The notes: generated from the letters alone by a model not told the origin. A stretch of 64,000 bases of DNA from JAOUEA01 sp963810945 (GCA_963810945.1 CAWEPI010000008.1:1054001-1118000), one strand, 5' to 3'. Counted from the stretch's first letter, positions 28,055-37,213 are shown. Made by a program: numbers and translations.

Positions 28055-28934
28055 CGCCGGGCCCGGCGAGCAGGCGCTCGAGCTCCGCCCGCGTGGGCAT
28101 GCCCTCGCGGGCGCCGGCCACCGTTACCGACGCCGCCGCGGCGGCCACGGCTCGGCGCACGGCCTCGTCGATCGGAAGATCCTCCAGGAGCCCCGCCGCC
28201 AGCACGCCGTTGAAGCAGTCGCCAGCGCCGGTCGTGTCGACGGCCTCGACCCCCACACCCTGGATGTCCGCCGTCGCGCCGTCCAGGTGGATCCGCACGC
28301 CGGCGGCGCCGCGCGTCTCGACGACGGCGATCGACGACGGCAAGGTGCCCAGTCCGGCGAGCTCCGTCTCGTTGGGGGTGACGACGTCGGCCATCCGCGC
28401 GAGCTCGCCGGCTCCCTCGGTGCTGGGCGCCGGATTCATCACGAAGCGGGCGTCGTGCGCGCGGCTCCACGTGGCCGCGGCGCGCACCGCGCGCTCCGGC
28501 ACCTCCAGGCTCGCGAGGACCACGCTGGGAGCCAGGTCCTCGAGCGCCGCCTCGACCGTCCGCCCGGTCACCGCCGCGTTCGCGCCGGGCGCCACCGAGA
28601 TCTGGTTCTCACCCAAGGGATCCACGGCGATCAGCGCCACGCCCGTCGCCAGGCGTGGGGCGATCGTCACGTGACCCACGTCGATGCCTTCGGCGGCCAG
28701 CGCTTCGCGCGCCGCGACACCCAGGGGATCCTCGCCCACCGCACCGATCATCGCCACCCGTCCCGGCGCGACGCGCGCCGCCGCCACCGCCTGGTTCCCG
28801 CCCTTGCCCCCGTCGTGCCGGGCGAACGTGCCGCCCACCACGGTCTGGCCGGGGCTCGGGAGCGCGGCGCCCGTGATCACGAGGTCCACGTTGATCGCGC
28901 CGATCACCGCGAGGGTCGGCGCCTGGTCGCTCAC
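28044..28934 (-). CDS. rbsK: Ribokinase (PfkB family)
   Basis: A 296-residue PfkB-type sugar kinase that phosphorylates ribose. The motifs are VIGAINVD near the N terminus, FARHDGGKGGNQAVAAAR, and DTTGAGDCFNGVLAAGLLE with the catalytic Asp of GAGD. GTG at 28934 was chosen because of the GTGA overlap with the nucleoside hydrolase; the frame continues upstream only as antisense. Together the two genes would release ribose from nucleosides and phosphorylate it. Confidence 0.92.
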   Translation of the reverse strand: MSDQAPTLAVIGAINVDLVITGAALPSPGQTVVGGTFARHDGGKGGNQAVAAARVAPGRVAMIGAVGEDPLGVAAREALAAEGIDVGHVTIAPRLATGVALIAVDPLGENQISVAPGANAAVTGRTVEAALEDLAPSVVLASLEVPERAVRAAATWSRAHDARFVMNPAPSTEGAGELARMADVVTPNETELAGLGTLPSSIAVVETRGAAGVRIHLDGATADIQGVGVEAVDTTGAGDCFNGVLAAGLLEDLPIDEAVRRAVAAAAASVTVAGAREGMPTRAELERLLAGPGVSA

Positions 28935-29938
28935 GCGCGCGCCTCCACCAGGTCGCGGAGGCGGCCCACGAACCAGGTCATGAACCGATCCGCGTCCACC
29001 TCGAGCGCGACGCGCGCGTTCTCCTGCGGATCCCAGCCGAGCGCCCACGGCGTCCGTCGCACGCCGGCCAGGTCCGCCACGCTCATCCCGCGGGTCCATC
29101 GCCCGTCGCACTCCACCTCGACGCGCGTGGCAGTGAGTTCCACGAACGTGGGATCGATCGCGATGGCCAGCGCCAACGGGTCATGCATGGATGCGCCTTC
29201 GCTCGGCCCGAACGACTCGTAGAAGTCGATGTAGAACGCGACGGCGTCGTCCACGAACCGTGCGAGCGGCGAGTCCGGGGCGGGTGCCGCGATCTCCGCG
29301 ACGTGAGCGCGAGACATGCGGACCCGCTCGGTAACGTCGAGTCCGGCGCACAGTGGCAACCGCTCGACCGGCACGCCCACGAATGCACGGAAGACCGCCT
29401 GGGCCGCCTCCGGGTCCACCCAGACGTTCGCCTCGGCGGTGGGCGATACGTTGCCCGCCTTCGCGAACGCGCCGCCCATGATCGCGAACCCCTTCAGCAG
29501 GTCCGGCAACCTCGGCTCTTCAGCGATCGCCACCGCGATGTTCGTGAGCGGCCCCGTGGCGACCAGGAGCACCTCACCCGGACGCGCCCGCGCCGTCTCC
29601 ACGATGAGCGCGGTGGCGGAACGATCCGACGGCGACCGCTTGGGGGTGGGGAGATCAGCATGTCCGAGGCCGCGCGCCCCGTGCACCTCCGGATAGGGCT
29701 GGTGTTCGCGCACGAGGGGCCGACCCGCTCCCTGCGCGACCTCCGCGTCCGGGATGCCGGCGAGCTCCAGGACCGCGAGCGTGTTCAGGGTCGCCTGCTC
29801 CACGGTGACGTTGCCCATCACGCACGAGGCGCCGATCAGTTCGACTTCGGGCGAGGCGGCAGCGAGGAGCAGCGCCATCGCGTCGTCCACGCCGGTGTCG
29901 ACGTCCAGGATCAGCGGGGTCGGTGCCACGGTGCGCAA
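28931..29938 (-). CDS. Inosine-uridine preferring nucleoside hydrolase
   Basis: A 335-residue nucleoside N-ribohydrolase. The calcium-binding motif LILDVDTGVDDAMALLLA is at the N terminus, VMGNVTVEQATLNTLAVLELAG follows, and IMGGAFAKAGNVSPTAEANVWVDPEAA is the substrate region, with HDPLALA near the end. It cleaves purine or pyrimidine nucleosides to base and ribose. Start is TTG 29938 or GTG 29929; the latter has GGTAGG about 10 bases before. It is coupled to rbsK, which can use the ribose. Confidence 0.92.
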   Translation of the reverse strand: MRTVAPTPLILDVDTGVDDAMALLLAAASPEVELIGASCVMGNVTVEQATLNTLAVLELAGIPDAEVAQGAGRPLVREHQPYPEVHGARGLGHADLPTPKRSPSDRSATALIVETARARPGEVLLVATGPLTNIAVAIAEEPRLPDLLKGFAIMGGAFAKAGNVSPTAEANVWVDPEAAQAVFRAFVGVPVERLPLCAGLDVTERVRMSRAHVAEIAAPAPDSPLARFVDDAVAFYIDFYESFGPSEGASMHDPLALAIAIDPTFVELTATRVEVECDGRWTRGMSVADLAGVRRTPWALGWDPQENARVALEVDADRFMTWFVGRLRDLVEARA

Positions 29939-29960
29939 GCCTACCCCGGCGTGCGGGGCG

Positions 29961-30593
29961 CTACGGGGTGCTCGCGCGCTCCCGCGAGAAGCCGATCAGC
30001 TTCGCGGCGACGTCCATGCAGACCTCCTGCATGCGTTCCGGGGTGAACGTGGGATCGCTGAACAACACGGGGATGGCGAGACCGTCGATCATGGCGCCGA
30101 TGGCGATCCCCAACTCGTCCGCATCGTCGCCCTCGGGGAACTCGCCGGTCTCTCGACCGTGGCGCACGATGTCCGCGATCGATTGACGCCACCGCCGATC
30201 GAGCACCTCGCGCTCCTTCGCGAGGACGGGGTCACGGAGGGCGCGCACCCAGATCTCGATCCAGAGCGCCCACTCGTCGAGCCGTTCGTACTCGGGTAGG
30301 AGGCCGGGGACGCTCAACTCGATCAGGCGCTCGAGCTGCTCGCGCGCCGACGGCATCCGGCGCATCTCGCGCCCCATCCGCAGGTAGAACTGGTCGTTGG
30401 CCGAGATCAGCGCCTCCATCAAGAGGCGATCCTTCGACTCGAAGTAGTAGAGGATCAGCCCGGGGGAGACCCCGCAGCGCTCGGCGATGTCCGAGATCCG
30501 CGTCTCCGCGAGTCCGCGATCGGTGATGACCCGAGCGGCCGCGTCCAGGATCTCCTGGTGTCGGTCCTTCGACTTCTGACGTGGGCGGCTCAT
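29961..30593 (-). CDS. TetR family transcriptional regulator
   Basis: A 210-residue TetR-type repressor. The helix-turn-helix lies at about 11-57 (HQEILDAAARVITDRGLAETRISDIAERCGVSPGLILYYFESKDRLL). The C-terminal part (MDGLAIPVLFSDP-like helix ending IGAMIDGLAIPVLF) resembles the BetI-type ligand domain. AAGGG lies before the ATG. Its promoter, TTGACT and TAAAGT on the minus strand, overlaps an inverted repeat at 30660-30675, which fits autoregulation. The divergent oxidoreductase and acyl-CoA synthetase genes are the likely targets. Confidence 0.92.
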   Translation of the reverse strand: MSRPRQKSKDRHQEILDAAARVITDRGLAETRISDIAERCGVSPGLILYYFESKDRLLMEALISANDQFYLRMGREMRRMPSAREQLERLIELSVPGLLPEYERLDEWALWIEIWVRALRDPVLAKEREVLDRRWRQSIADIVRHGRETGEFPEGDDADELGIAIGAMIDGLAIPVLFSDPTFTPERMQEVCMDVAAKLIGFSRERASTP

Positions 30594-30659
30594 CTCGACC
30601 CTTCTCGCTGACGTCCTGAACGTCGCACAGGGACCGGGGTCCCCGGGGCGTCCATCCTG

Positions 30660-30702
30660 TTGAACGCTCGGTCAACTTTACCCGTGTGAGCAGGCAAGTC
30701 AA
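30660..30702 (-). promoter_or_regulatory. tetR promoter with operator-like inverted repeat
   Basis: On the minus strand TTGACT (30697-30702), 16 bases, and TAAAGT (30675-30680) form a promoter for the TetR gene. Directly beside the -10 lies TTGAACGCTCGGTCAA (30660-30675), an inverted repeat with one mismatch (TTGAnCG/CGnTCAA). Its position overlaps the -10 edge and start site, as expected for an autorepressor. Confidence 0.6.
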
Positions 30703-30726
30703 AACCCCTGGTGAGAGGGTGCCGAG

Positions 30727-30755
30727 TTGACTGGCTATTCAAAGTCGGCCATGAT
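30727..30755 (+). promoter_or_regulatory. Divergent promoter with second TTGA-N8-TCAA site
   Basis: TTGACTGGCTATTCAA (30727-30742) repeats the TTGA-N8-TCAA form of the site at 30660. TTGACT can act as -35 and CATGAT (30750-30755), 17 bases on, as a weak -10 for the oxidoreductase gene that starts at 30845. Binding here would cover the -35 box. The whole 251-base divergent interval holds nothing else I can name. Confidence 0.45.
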
Positions 30756-30844
30756 GCCGCCGTCGGCCGCCCGGCACCCGGCGTCGTGGGCGGCGTGGAA
30801 CGAAGCAGGGTCGGCCGGGCGACCGGGGAAGGATCTGAAGAGCT

Positions 30845-32464
30845 ATGGCCTCGAACACCTACGACGCCATCGTGATCGGCGGTGGGCACAACGGCCTCAC
30901 CTCGGGGGCGTACTTCGCTCGCGAGGGCGCGCGCACCGTCGTGCTGGAGGGGCGCCACAAGACCGGAGGAGCCGCCGATACGAGCGCGCCCTTCGCGGAT
31001 CATCCGGAGATCAACGTGACGACGTACTCCTACGTCATGTCGCTGATGCCGCCGTCGATCATCCGCGAGCTGAACCTGAAGCGCCATGGCTACGACGTCA
31101 CGCCGTTCGGCCCGTACTTCCAGGCGTTCCCCGACGGCCGCGCCATCACGGTCTACGCGGATGACGCCGCCAAGTCCTACGACTCCATCGCGCAGTTCTC
31201 CAAGAAGGACGCCGACACGCTCCCCAAGTGGGAGGCGTGGATGAAGGGCGTCTCCGACGTGCTCGGGCCGTTGCTGCTGAGCGTGCCGCCGCACGTGGGC
31301 TCCACCAAGCTCGGCGACCTCCTGCCGCAGGCGCAGACGGCCTGGAGCATGCGCAAGCTCGGCGAGCGCGGCGTCGCCGACGTGACGCGCTTGTTCACGA
31401 TGAGCGTCTCCGATCTGCTGAACGACTGGTTCGAGTCCGACGCCATCAAGGCGATGCTCACGGTGAACGGCGTCATCGGCACGTGGGCGGGCCCGGACGA
31501 ACCCGGCACCGCCTACGTGATGCTGCACCACTCGATCGGCGACGTCGGCGACGGCCATCTCGGATCCTGGGGGTTCCAGCAGGGGGGCATGGGCGCGGTG
31601 AGCGACTCGATCCGTCGCTCGGCAGAGTCCTTCGGCTGCGAGATCCGCACGAACGCCCGCGTGAAGAAGATCCTCGTCCGCGGTGGCCGGGCGGTGGGCG
31701 TCGCACTCGAGAACGGCGAGGAGCTGCGCGCCCCGGTCGTGGTCACCACGATCCACCCGAAGATCGCCTTCCTCGACCTGCTCGATCGCCACGAGCTCCC
31801 GGCGGACTTCGTCTGGGACATCGAGCGCTGGAAGACGCGGTCGGGCACCGTGAAGGTGAACGTCGCGATCTCGGAGCTGCCCGACTTCGTGGCGGCGCCC
31901 GGCAAGGAGCAGCAGCCGCACCACACCGGGTCGGTGGAGCTCTGCCTCAGCCCGCAGTACGCCGAGCGCGCGTTCCAGGATGCGCACATCGAGCGCAAGG
32001 CCGCGACCGCGCCGTTCGTCGACGGGACGATCCCCACCACGCTCGACAAGAAGCTCGCGCCCGAAGGCGTTCACGTCTTCTCGATGTTCACGCAGTGGGT
32101 GCCCGACGACTGGAACGAGGACCCGCACCGCGACGAGCTGGACGCCTACGCGCAGCGCATCTTCGACGGGTACAACGAGCTCGCGCCGAACTTCCGCGAC
32201 GCGATCATCGACTACCAGGTGATCGGGCCGTACGACATGGAGCAGGATCTCGGCCTGATCGGCGGGAACATCTTCCACGGCGAGTTGAGCGTGGATCAGC
32301 TGTTCCACATGCGCCCGGCCCCGGGCTACGCGGACTTCCGCACGCCGATCCGCGGTCTGTACCACGGCTCGTGCGCCACCCACGGTGGCGGCGGCGTGAA
32401 CGGCATCCCCGGCTGGCAGGCGTTCAAGGCGGCCCGCAAGGACAAGGCCATCGCCAAGAAGTAG
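30845..32464 (+). CDS. Phytoene dehydrogenase-like/PYROXD2-type FAD oxidoreductase
   Basis: A 539-residue FAD-dependent oxidoreductase of the CrtI-like superfamily. The FAD loop is DAIVIGGGHNGLTSGAYFAREG (7-28), then VVLEGRHKTGGAADT, and the C terminus has GLYHGSCATHGGGGVNGIPGW, similar to the ending of PYROXD2 and CrtO-like proteins. No carotenoid genes are nearby, so carotenoid synthesis is unlikely; the substrate is unknown. ATG at 30845 has GGGAAGGA upstream. It is 3 bases before the acyl-CoA synthetase gene and divergent from tetR, so a TetR-controlled two-gene operon is likely. Confidence 0.85.
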   Translation: MASNTYDAIVIGGGHNGLTSGAYFAREGARTVVLEGRHKTGGAADTSAPFADHPEINVTTYSYVMSLMPPSIIRELNLKRHGYDVTPFGPYFQAFPDGRAITVYADDAAKSYDSIAQFSKKDADTLPKWEAWMKGVSDVLGPLLLSVPPHVGSTKLGDLLPQAQTAWSMRKLGERGVADVTRLFTMSVSDLLNDWFESDAIKAMLTVNGVIGTWAGPDEPGTAYVMLHHSIGDVGDGHLGSWGFQQGGMGAVSDSIRRSAESFGCEIRTNARVKKILVRGGRAVGVALENGEELRAPVVVTTIHPKIAFLDLLDRHELPADFVWDIERWKTRSGTVKVNVAISELPDFVAAPGKEQQPHHTGSVELCLSPQYAERAFQDAHIERKAATAPFVDGTIPTTLDKKLAPEGVHVFSMFTQWVPDDWNEDPHRDELDAYAQRIFDGYNELAPNFRDAIIDYQVIGPYDMEQDLGLIGGNIFHGELSVDQLFHMRPAPGYADFRTPIRGLYHGSCATHGGGGVNGIPGWQAFKAARKDKAIAKK

Positions 32465-32467
32465 CCC

Positions 32468-34603
32468 GTGACCCACCCGTCCACCGACGAGCCCGGCACG
32501 CATCGGACCGGCCTCGAGCCCATGCTCGAGGCCGGGTCCGTCGCGGTCGTGGGCGCCAGCGTCAAGGAAGGCTCGCTCGGCCGCCAGATGGTCGTGGAGC
32601 TCGAGCGCGGTGGCTTCGAAGGGGCGATCTACCCGGTGAACCCGGGCTACGAGGAGATCCTGGGGCTCCGGTGCTACCCGTCGGTCGCGGAGCTGCCCGA
32701 GGCTCCCGATCTCGCGATCCTGGGCGTGGCCAACGCCCGCGTCGAGCAGGCGCTCGTCGACGCGGTCGCCGCGGGCGCGCGTTCCGCGGTCACCTTCTCG
32801 TCCCTGCACGAAGACGAGCCGGATCCGGGAAGACCGCCGCTGAAGGCGCGTCTCGCGCGGATCGCCCGCGAGGCAGGCATCCCGCTGTGCGGCGGCAATG
32901 GGATGGGCTTCCTGCACGAGACCCACCACCTGCGTGCCACGGGGTTCGCCACGCCCGATGACGTGCGGCACGGCCCCGTGACGTTCATCTCGCACAGCGG
33001 TTCGGCGTTCGCGGCGATCGCGTTCAACGACCGCGGCATCGGGTTCAACCTCGTGGTCTCGAGCGGTCAGGAGATCGTCACCACGATGGCCGACTACATG
33101 GAGTACGCCTTGGCGCAGGAGCAGACGCTCGTCCTGGCCCTGTTGCTGGAGACCGTGCGCGACCCGTCGAGGTTCCGGGAACAGCTCTCGCGCGCCGCCG
33201 AGCGAGGGATCCCGGTGCTGGCCCTGAAGGTCGGGCGCACCGAGGGCTCCAAGGCGATGGTCGCCGCGCACTCGGGTGCGCTCGCGGGGGAGCACGGCGC
33301 CTACGAGGCGCTCTTCGATGCCCACGGCGTGCTCGAGGTGCGCACGCTCGACGAGATGGCCGACGCGATGGAGCTGTTCAGCGCCCCCCGCCGGGTCAAG
33401 GGTGGGCGAGGGATCGCGAGCGTGCACGACTCGGGAGGCGAGCGCGCGCTCTTCGTGGACATGGCCCACGATCTCGGCGTCCCGTTCTCGGCGATCTCGG
33501 ACGCCACCCGCGCCCGGATCCAGGACGGCCTCGACCCGGGTCTCGTGGCCGAGAACCCCCTCGATGCGTGGGGGACCGGCATCGACGCCGACCGGATCTT
33601 CCGCGACGCGTTGGGGGCGCTCCACGATGACCCCGACACCGCCGCGATGGCCTTCGTGGTCGACCTCACGCGACAGGGCGAGCCGTACGACGAGGGCTAC
33701 CTCCAGGTGGCGAGGGACATCTTCGCGGCGACGACGAAGCCGTTCTGCGTGCTGTCGAACCTCGCGAGCGCCGTGGCGCTCGAGGAGGCGGAGATGCTCC
33801 GCGACGGCGGGATCCCGGTGCTCGAGGGCACCGCCTCGGGGCTCATCGCGCTCCGGCTCCTCATCGCGCACCGCGATCACGGTGTGCGCGCGGCGGCCGA
33901 GCCGCCCACGCCGGTCGCACCCGAGGTCCGCGACCGCTGGCGTTCCCGCCTAGCCACCGGCGAGGAGATGTCCGAGGCCGAAGCGCTGCAGCTCCTCGCC
34001 GACTACGGCGTGCCCGTGATCCCCGCTCGCGAGGTGCACACGGCCGAGGAGGCCGCCGAGGCGGGGGTCGCCCTCGGCTTCCCCGTCGCCCTGAAGACCG
34101 CCGCGGCCGGGGTCCGGCACAAGTCGGACGTGGGGGGTGTCGTCCTCGGGGTCGCCGACGCGGATGCCCTGCGCGGGGCGTACGACGGGCTGGCCGCGCG
34201 CCTGGGTCCGGACGCGATCGTGGCCCCGATGGCGCCCACCGGGGTCGAGATGGCGCTCGGCATCGTGCGGGACCCGCAGTTCGGGCCGCTCGTCCTCGTG
34301 GCGGCCGGAGGGATCCTCGTCGAGCTGCTCAAGGACCGGCGCCTCGGGCTCCCGCCGCTCGACGAGCAGGCCGCCCGCCGCCTCATCGACGGCCTGGGGG
34401 TCCGGCCCTTGCTCGATGGCCTCCGGGGCGCTCCGGCGGCCGACGTCGACGCCCTCGCCACTGCCCTCGCCCGGCTCTCGGTCCTGGCCCTCGACCTCGG
34501 CGACCTGATCGGTGCGCTCGACGTGAATCCCGTGATCGTGGGACCCGAGGGATGCGTCGTCGTCGATGCGATGCTGATCCCCGTCGATCGCTCGGACGCC
34601 TGA
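32468..34603 (+). CDS. ADP-forming acyl-CoA synthetase (acetate-CoA ligase type, fused alpha and beta)
   Basis: A 711-residue NDP-forming acyl-CoA synthetase. Domains in order are the CoA-binding domain (SVAVVGASVKEGSLGRQMV, about 18-36), the succinyl-CoA ligase-like domain with His268 in VAAHSGALAGE (the phosphohistidine), and an ATP-grasp part (GFPVALKTAAAGVRHKSDVGGV and PLVLVAAGGILVELLKD). It makes acyl-CoA from acid, CoA and ATP or the reverse with ATP yield. GTG at 32468 lies 3 bases after the preceding stop. With the oxidoreductase it may activate or oxidise an organic acid under TetR control. Confidence 0.9.
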   Translation: MTHPSTDEPGTHRTGLEPMLEAGSVAVVGASVKEGSLGRQMVVELERGGFEGAIYPVNPGYEEILGLRCYPSVAELPEAPDLAILGVANARVEQALVDAVAAGARSAVTFSSLHEDEPDPGRPPLKARLARIAREAGIPLCGGNGMGFLHETHHLRATGFATPDDVRHGPVTFISHSGSAFAAIAFNDRGIGFNLVVSSGQEIVTTMADYMEYALAQEQTLVLALLLETVRDPSRFREQLSRAAERGIPVLALKVGRTEGSKAMVAAHSGALAGEHGAYEALFDAHGVLEVRTLDEMADAMELFSAPRRVKGGRGIASVHDSGGERALFVDMAHDLGVPFSAISDATRARIQDGLDPGLVAENPLDAWGTGIDADRIFRDALGALHDDPDTAAMAFVVDLTRQGEPYDEGYLQVARDIFAATTKPFCVLSNLASAVALEEAEMLRDGGIPVLEGTASGLIALRLLIAHRDHGVRAAAEPPTPVAPEVRDRWRSRLATGEEMSEAEALQLLADYGVPVIPAREVHTAEEAAEAGVALGFPVALKTAAAGVRHKSDVGGVVLGVADADALRGAYDGLAARLGPDAIVAPMAPTGVEMALGIVRDPQFGPLVLVAAGGILVELLKDRRLGLPPLDEQAARRLIDGLGVRPLLDGLRGAPAADVDALATALARLSVLALDLGDLIGALDVNPVIVGPEGCVVVDAMLIPVDRSDA

Positions 34604-34631
34604 GCGCGCCGAGAACGCGCGTGGGACGCGC

Positions 34632-36032
34632 CTAGAAGGGGTGGTCCGCCGGGACGGTGCCGGCCGGCCACCCCGGGTAGTCGGTGGGGAAGACCCACGG
34701 CGACCCGTAGGTGGGCGCCCGCTTGGACGAGGGCTGGGGCGCCCGCGGCTTCGCCTTGAAGTCGAAGATGTGGCTCATGTCGTGGGTCTTCGCGATCCGC
34801 GGCGTGAGGTGGTCGAGCCCCCAGTTGTCGCTGATGAACCGGAGGGGCGTGGAGAACTCGCCGAGCTCGTCGTCGATCAAGCCGCGGCGCGTGTAAGGGC
34901 TGATCGTGAGCAGCGGCACGCGGAACCCGAGGCCGATGTCGTCGATCTCCGGCGGCATCACGGAGTCGTAGAAGCCGCCCCACTCGTCCCAGGTGACGAA
35001 CAGGGCCGTGTGCTCCCACATGTCGCTCTTCATGAGCGCGTTCACGACGTCGGTCACCCAGTTATGCGTGAATCCCGAGCTGACCGGGGGGTGGTCGGAG
35101 AGCTCGAACCGAGGCGTCGCCCACGTGACGGCGGGCAGGTCGTTGGCCTGGATGTCCTTCACCAGGTTGTCCACCGGCCGCGTGTGCAGGTGCCACTGAT
35201 CGGTGTGGAAGATCGGCCCGATGCCGTTGTAGGCGTTCCAGAAGTAGCCCGTCTGGCCGGGCACCGCCGAGTAGAAGGTCCAATCGATGTTCTTCGCGGT
35301 GAGCTGCTCGCCGACGGTGGGGAACGAGAAGCAGGTGTCGTGCTTGGCCAGGTTGCCGACGTCGTCCTTGACGAAGACGAACACCTCCTCGCCGTACGCG
35401 TCGCACCCCCAACTCTTGAACGTCTTGTCGCCGTCGACGCGGGTCTCGATGTTCTCCGGGTTGTCGATCACCCCACCAGACGAGCCGGCCACGAAGAAGA
35501 AATGGTTCGGGTAGGAAGGCCCCGCTGCCGACGCGAAGAAATGGTCGGAGATCGCGTACTCACGTGCCCACTCCCAGTAGTTCGGGATCTGGGACTCCTG
35601 CATCTGGCTGTACGCCCACTCGGGCCCGTAGATGCCGTTGCCGAAGCCGTCGAGCTTCCCTCCGTTCATGCAGTTCAGGAACGCGGCCCGGTCGTGCGGG
35701 AGGTCGCCGGGCAGCCAGTCCGGGCACTTCCGCAGCGGGACCTCCTTGCCGTAGGACACGCCGACGTCCGTGCCCGTCACCCCGGGGAACCTGCCGAAGA
35801 GGTTGTCGAAGCTCCGGTTCTCGAGCATCAGGTAGATCACGCGCTTGATCGGCGTCGCCGTGTCGATGCCGGGGGTGGCGTCGCTCACGGAGGGCACGAC
35901 GCGACCGCCCGTGCAGGAGAAGAGCACGCCGCCGGCCACCGCCATCGCGGAGCGCGTCAGGAACCGACGTCGGCTGATCGGCAGTTGGTGCGTGTCGCCA
36001 CGCGCCTCGTCATGTGGGTGTACGGCGGGCAT
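34632..36032 (-). CDS. Tat-exported phosphoesterase (phospholipase C/acid phosphatase family)
   Basis: A 466-residue enzyme of the phosphoesterase family that includes bacterial phospholipase C and AcpA. The twin-arginine signal is SRRRFLTRSAMAVAGG (20-35), and VLFSC gives a plausible lipobox with Cys40, so the protein may be a Tat-exported lipoprotein. The active-site start IYLMLENRSFDNLFG (66-80) contains the metal-binding Glu71 and Asn72; later motifs are GPSYPNHFFFVAG and FVTWDEWGGFYDSV, VPLLTISPYTRRG. It acts outside the membrane on phosphate esters or phospholipids. It is divergent from a lipoprotein gene. Confidence 0.9.
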   Translation of the reverse strand: MPAVHPHDEARGDTHQLPISRRRFLTRSAMAVAGGVLFSCTGGRVVPSVSDATPGIDTATPIKRVIYLMLENRSFDNLFGRFPGVTGTDVGVSYGKEVPLRKCPDWLPGDLPHDRAAFLNCMNGGKLDGFGNGIYGPEWAYSQMQESQIPNYWEWAREYAISDHFFASAAGPSYPNHFFFVAGSSGGVIDNPENIETRVDGDKTFKSWGCDAYGEEVFVFVKDDVGNLAKHDTCFSFPTVGEQLTAKNIDWTFYSAVPGQTGYFWNAYNGIGPIFHTDQWHLHTRPVDNLVKDIQANDLPAVTWATPRFELSDHPPVSSGFTHNWVTDVVNALMKSDMWEHTALFVTWDEWGGFYDSVMPPEIDDIGLGFRVPLLTISPYTRRGLIDDELGEFSTPLRFISDNWGLDHLTPRIAKTHDMSHIFDFKAKPRAPQPSSKRAPTYGSPWVFPTDYPGWPAGTVPADHPF

Positions 36033-36105
36033 CTACGTCCAGTTGTATCAAGTCGGGATGGGGTCGGTATCCTCGGCGGGTCCCCGAGAACGTTCGGAGC
36101 CGGAT

Positions 36106-36792
36106 GTGCGTAGGTTCATCGTGGTGGTCGCGGCACTCGCAACGCTCGCCTCCGCATGCCACGGCGGCGGCGGGACCGGGTCCGGCTCGGACGTCTTCTC
36201 CAACGCGCCGGAGCCCACCGACACGTCGACGATGGCGCCACCGGAATCGTCGACACCGACGGCCTCGCCGACCCCGCCGGCGCTGCCCGAGGTTCCCCCC
36301 GCGACCAAGGGACCTCCATCGCCGAGCTGCGTGAAGGGCTGGATGACGCCGCCGGCCGGAGCGCCCAAGTTCACCGATCCCCTCGGCGTGATCCGACGCC
36401 TCGATCCCACCCTCGGCAAGCTCGCCGTCGTGGACATGCGGTACTTCGTCGGACCCGAGTCCCCGCCGTCGGAGCAGGGGTACCTGCAGGACATCGAGCG
36501 TTGGTACATCAAGCTCTACGACGAACAGGACCTGAGCTACCAAGGGCGGTTCCTCGTGGAGCAGATGCGGTTCGGCCGCGGCGTGGTGGCGGTGGCGCCC
36601 TACGACACGCAGGGGTTCAGCTCTCCTGATTGGAGCGGCTTCCAGTGGGACGCGGGCGATCCGACGCGCAAGGCCTACGCCGGCCTCCCGGGCACCTGGC
36701 CCGGGATCCGGTACGACTTCGTCACGGGAGGCGCCGGGCTCACGATCCCGGGGCTGCCCGCCGAGGTCGTCGGCTGTCTCGACGGCACCTGA
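36106..36792 (+). CDS. Secreted lipoprotein of unknown function
   Basis: A 228-residue predicted lipoprotein: VRRFIVVVAALATLASAC, with the lipid-modified Cys at residue 18, then a Ser/Thr/Pro-rich linker to about residue 80 (EPTDTSTMAPPESSTPTASP) and a folded part from about 85 (DMRYFVGPESPPSEQGYLQDIERWYIKLYDE). GTG at 36106 is chosen because GGAG lies 8 bases before it and it starts the signal peptide; ATG 36058 is possible but adds a poor N terminus. Two cysteines (SCVKGW and GCLDG) may form a disulfide. No known domain recognised. Confidence 0.72.
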   Translation: MRRFIVVVAALATLASACHGGGGTGSGSDVFSNAPEPTDTSTMAPPESSTPTASPTPPALPEVPPATKGPPSPSCVKGWMTPPAGAPKFTDPLGVIRRLDPTLGKLAVVDMRYFVGPESPPSEQGYLQDIERWYIKLYDEQDLSYQGRFLVEQMRFGRGVVAVAPYDTQGFSSPDWSGFQWDAGDPTRKAYAGLPGTWPGIRYDFVTGGAGLTIPGLPAEVVGCLDGT

Positions 36793-36850
36793 TATCGCCC
36801 GGGATTCCGGGACTTTCGGCGGATTGCCGTGCCGAACGGACCGTGATTCC

Positions 36851-37213
36851 ATGCGTCCTATGGCTACAAGTAACTACCACGTTTACCGTAGACCGGGAGA
36901 CCCTCTCGGGATGCTGGCCGCCCTCGCGGGCGGCGTGGGTGCCGTCGCGAGCGTGATCCTCTGGATGTACCACTGGAAGCCGCAGAGCCCCCTGTTAGGG
37001 TCCTACGCGTTCGAGATGGTGCACGGTGGTCCGATGCGCGACGACCTCATCGCGCTCGCGCTCGGATGCGGCATCGCCGCGGTCGCGGCCTCCGTCCTGG
37101 GAACGCTCGGCTCACGCCGGGTGCGGGCCACGCTCCCCGTGGGGCTGCTCCTCGCGGCGATCGCCCTGTCCTACCCCGTCTGCGCGCTGCTGCACCTCGT
37201 CCACACCCACTGA
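36851..37213 (+). CDS. Small integral membrane protein of unknown function
   Basis: About 120 residues with three predicted membrane helices: LGMLAALAGGVGAVASVILWMY, DLIALALGCGIAAVAASVLGTL and LPVGLLLAAIALSYPVCALLHLV, ending HTH. Starts at ATG 36851 or ATG 36860 are both possible and neither has a clear ribosome site. It follows the lipoprotein gene by 58 bases on the same strand. Not recognised as a named family. Confidence 0.65.
   Translation: MRPMATSNYHVYRRPGDPLGMLAALAGGVGAVASVILWMYHWKPQSPLLGSYAFEMVHGGPMRDDLIALALGCGIAAVAASVLGTLGSRRVRATLPVGLLLAAIALSYPVCALLHLVHTH

Noticed and set aside
30845..32464. Carotenoid biosynthesis gene (crtI or crtO)
   Set aside because: The FAD fold is shared, but there are no crtB, crtE or other carotenoid genes nearby, and the ending resembles PYROXD2-type proteins.
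30590..33880. A 1096-codon open frame opposite the oxidoreductase and acyl-CoA synthetase genes
   Set aside because: It is rich in Arg, His, Val and Asp, has no domain, and lies exactly opposite well-conserved genes.
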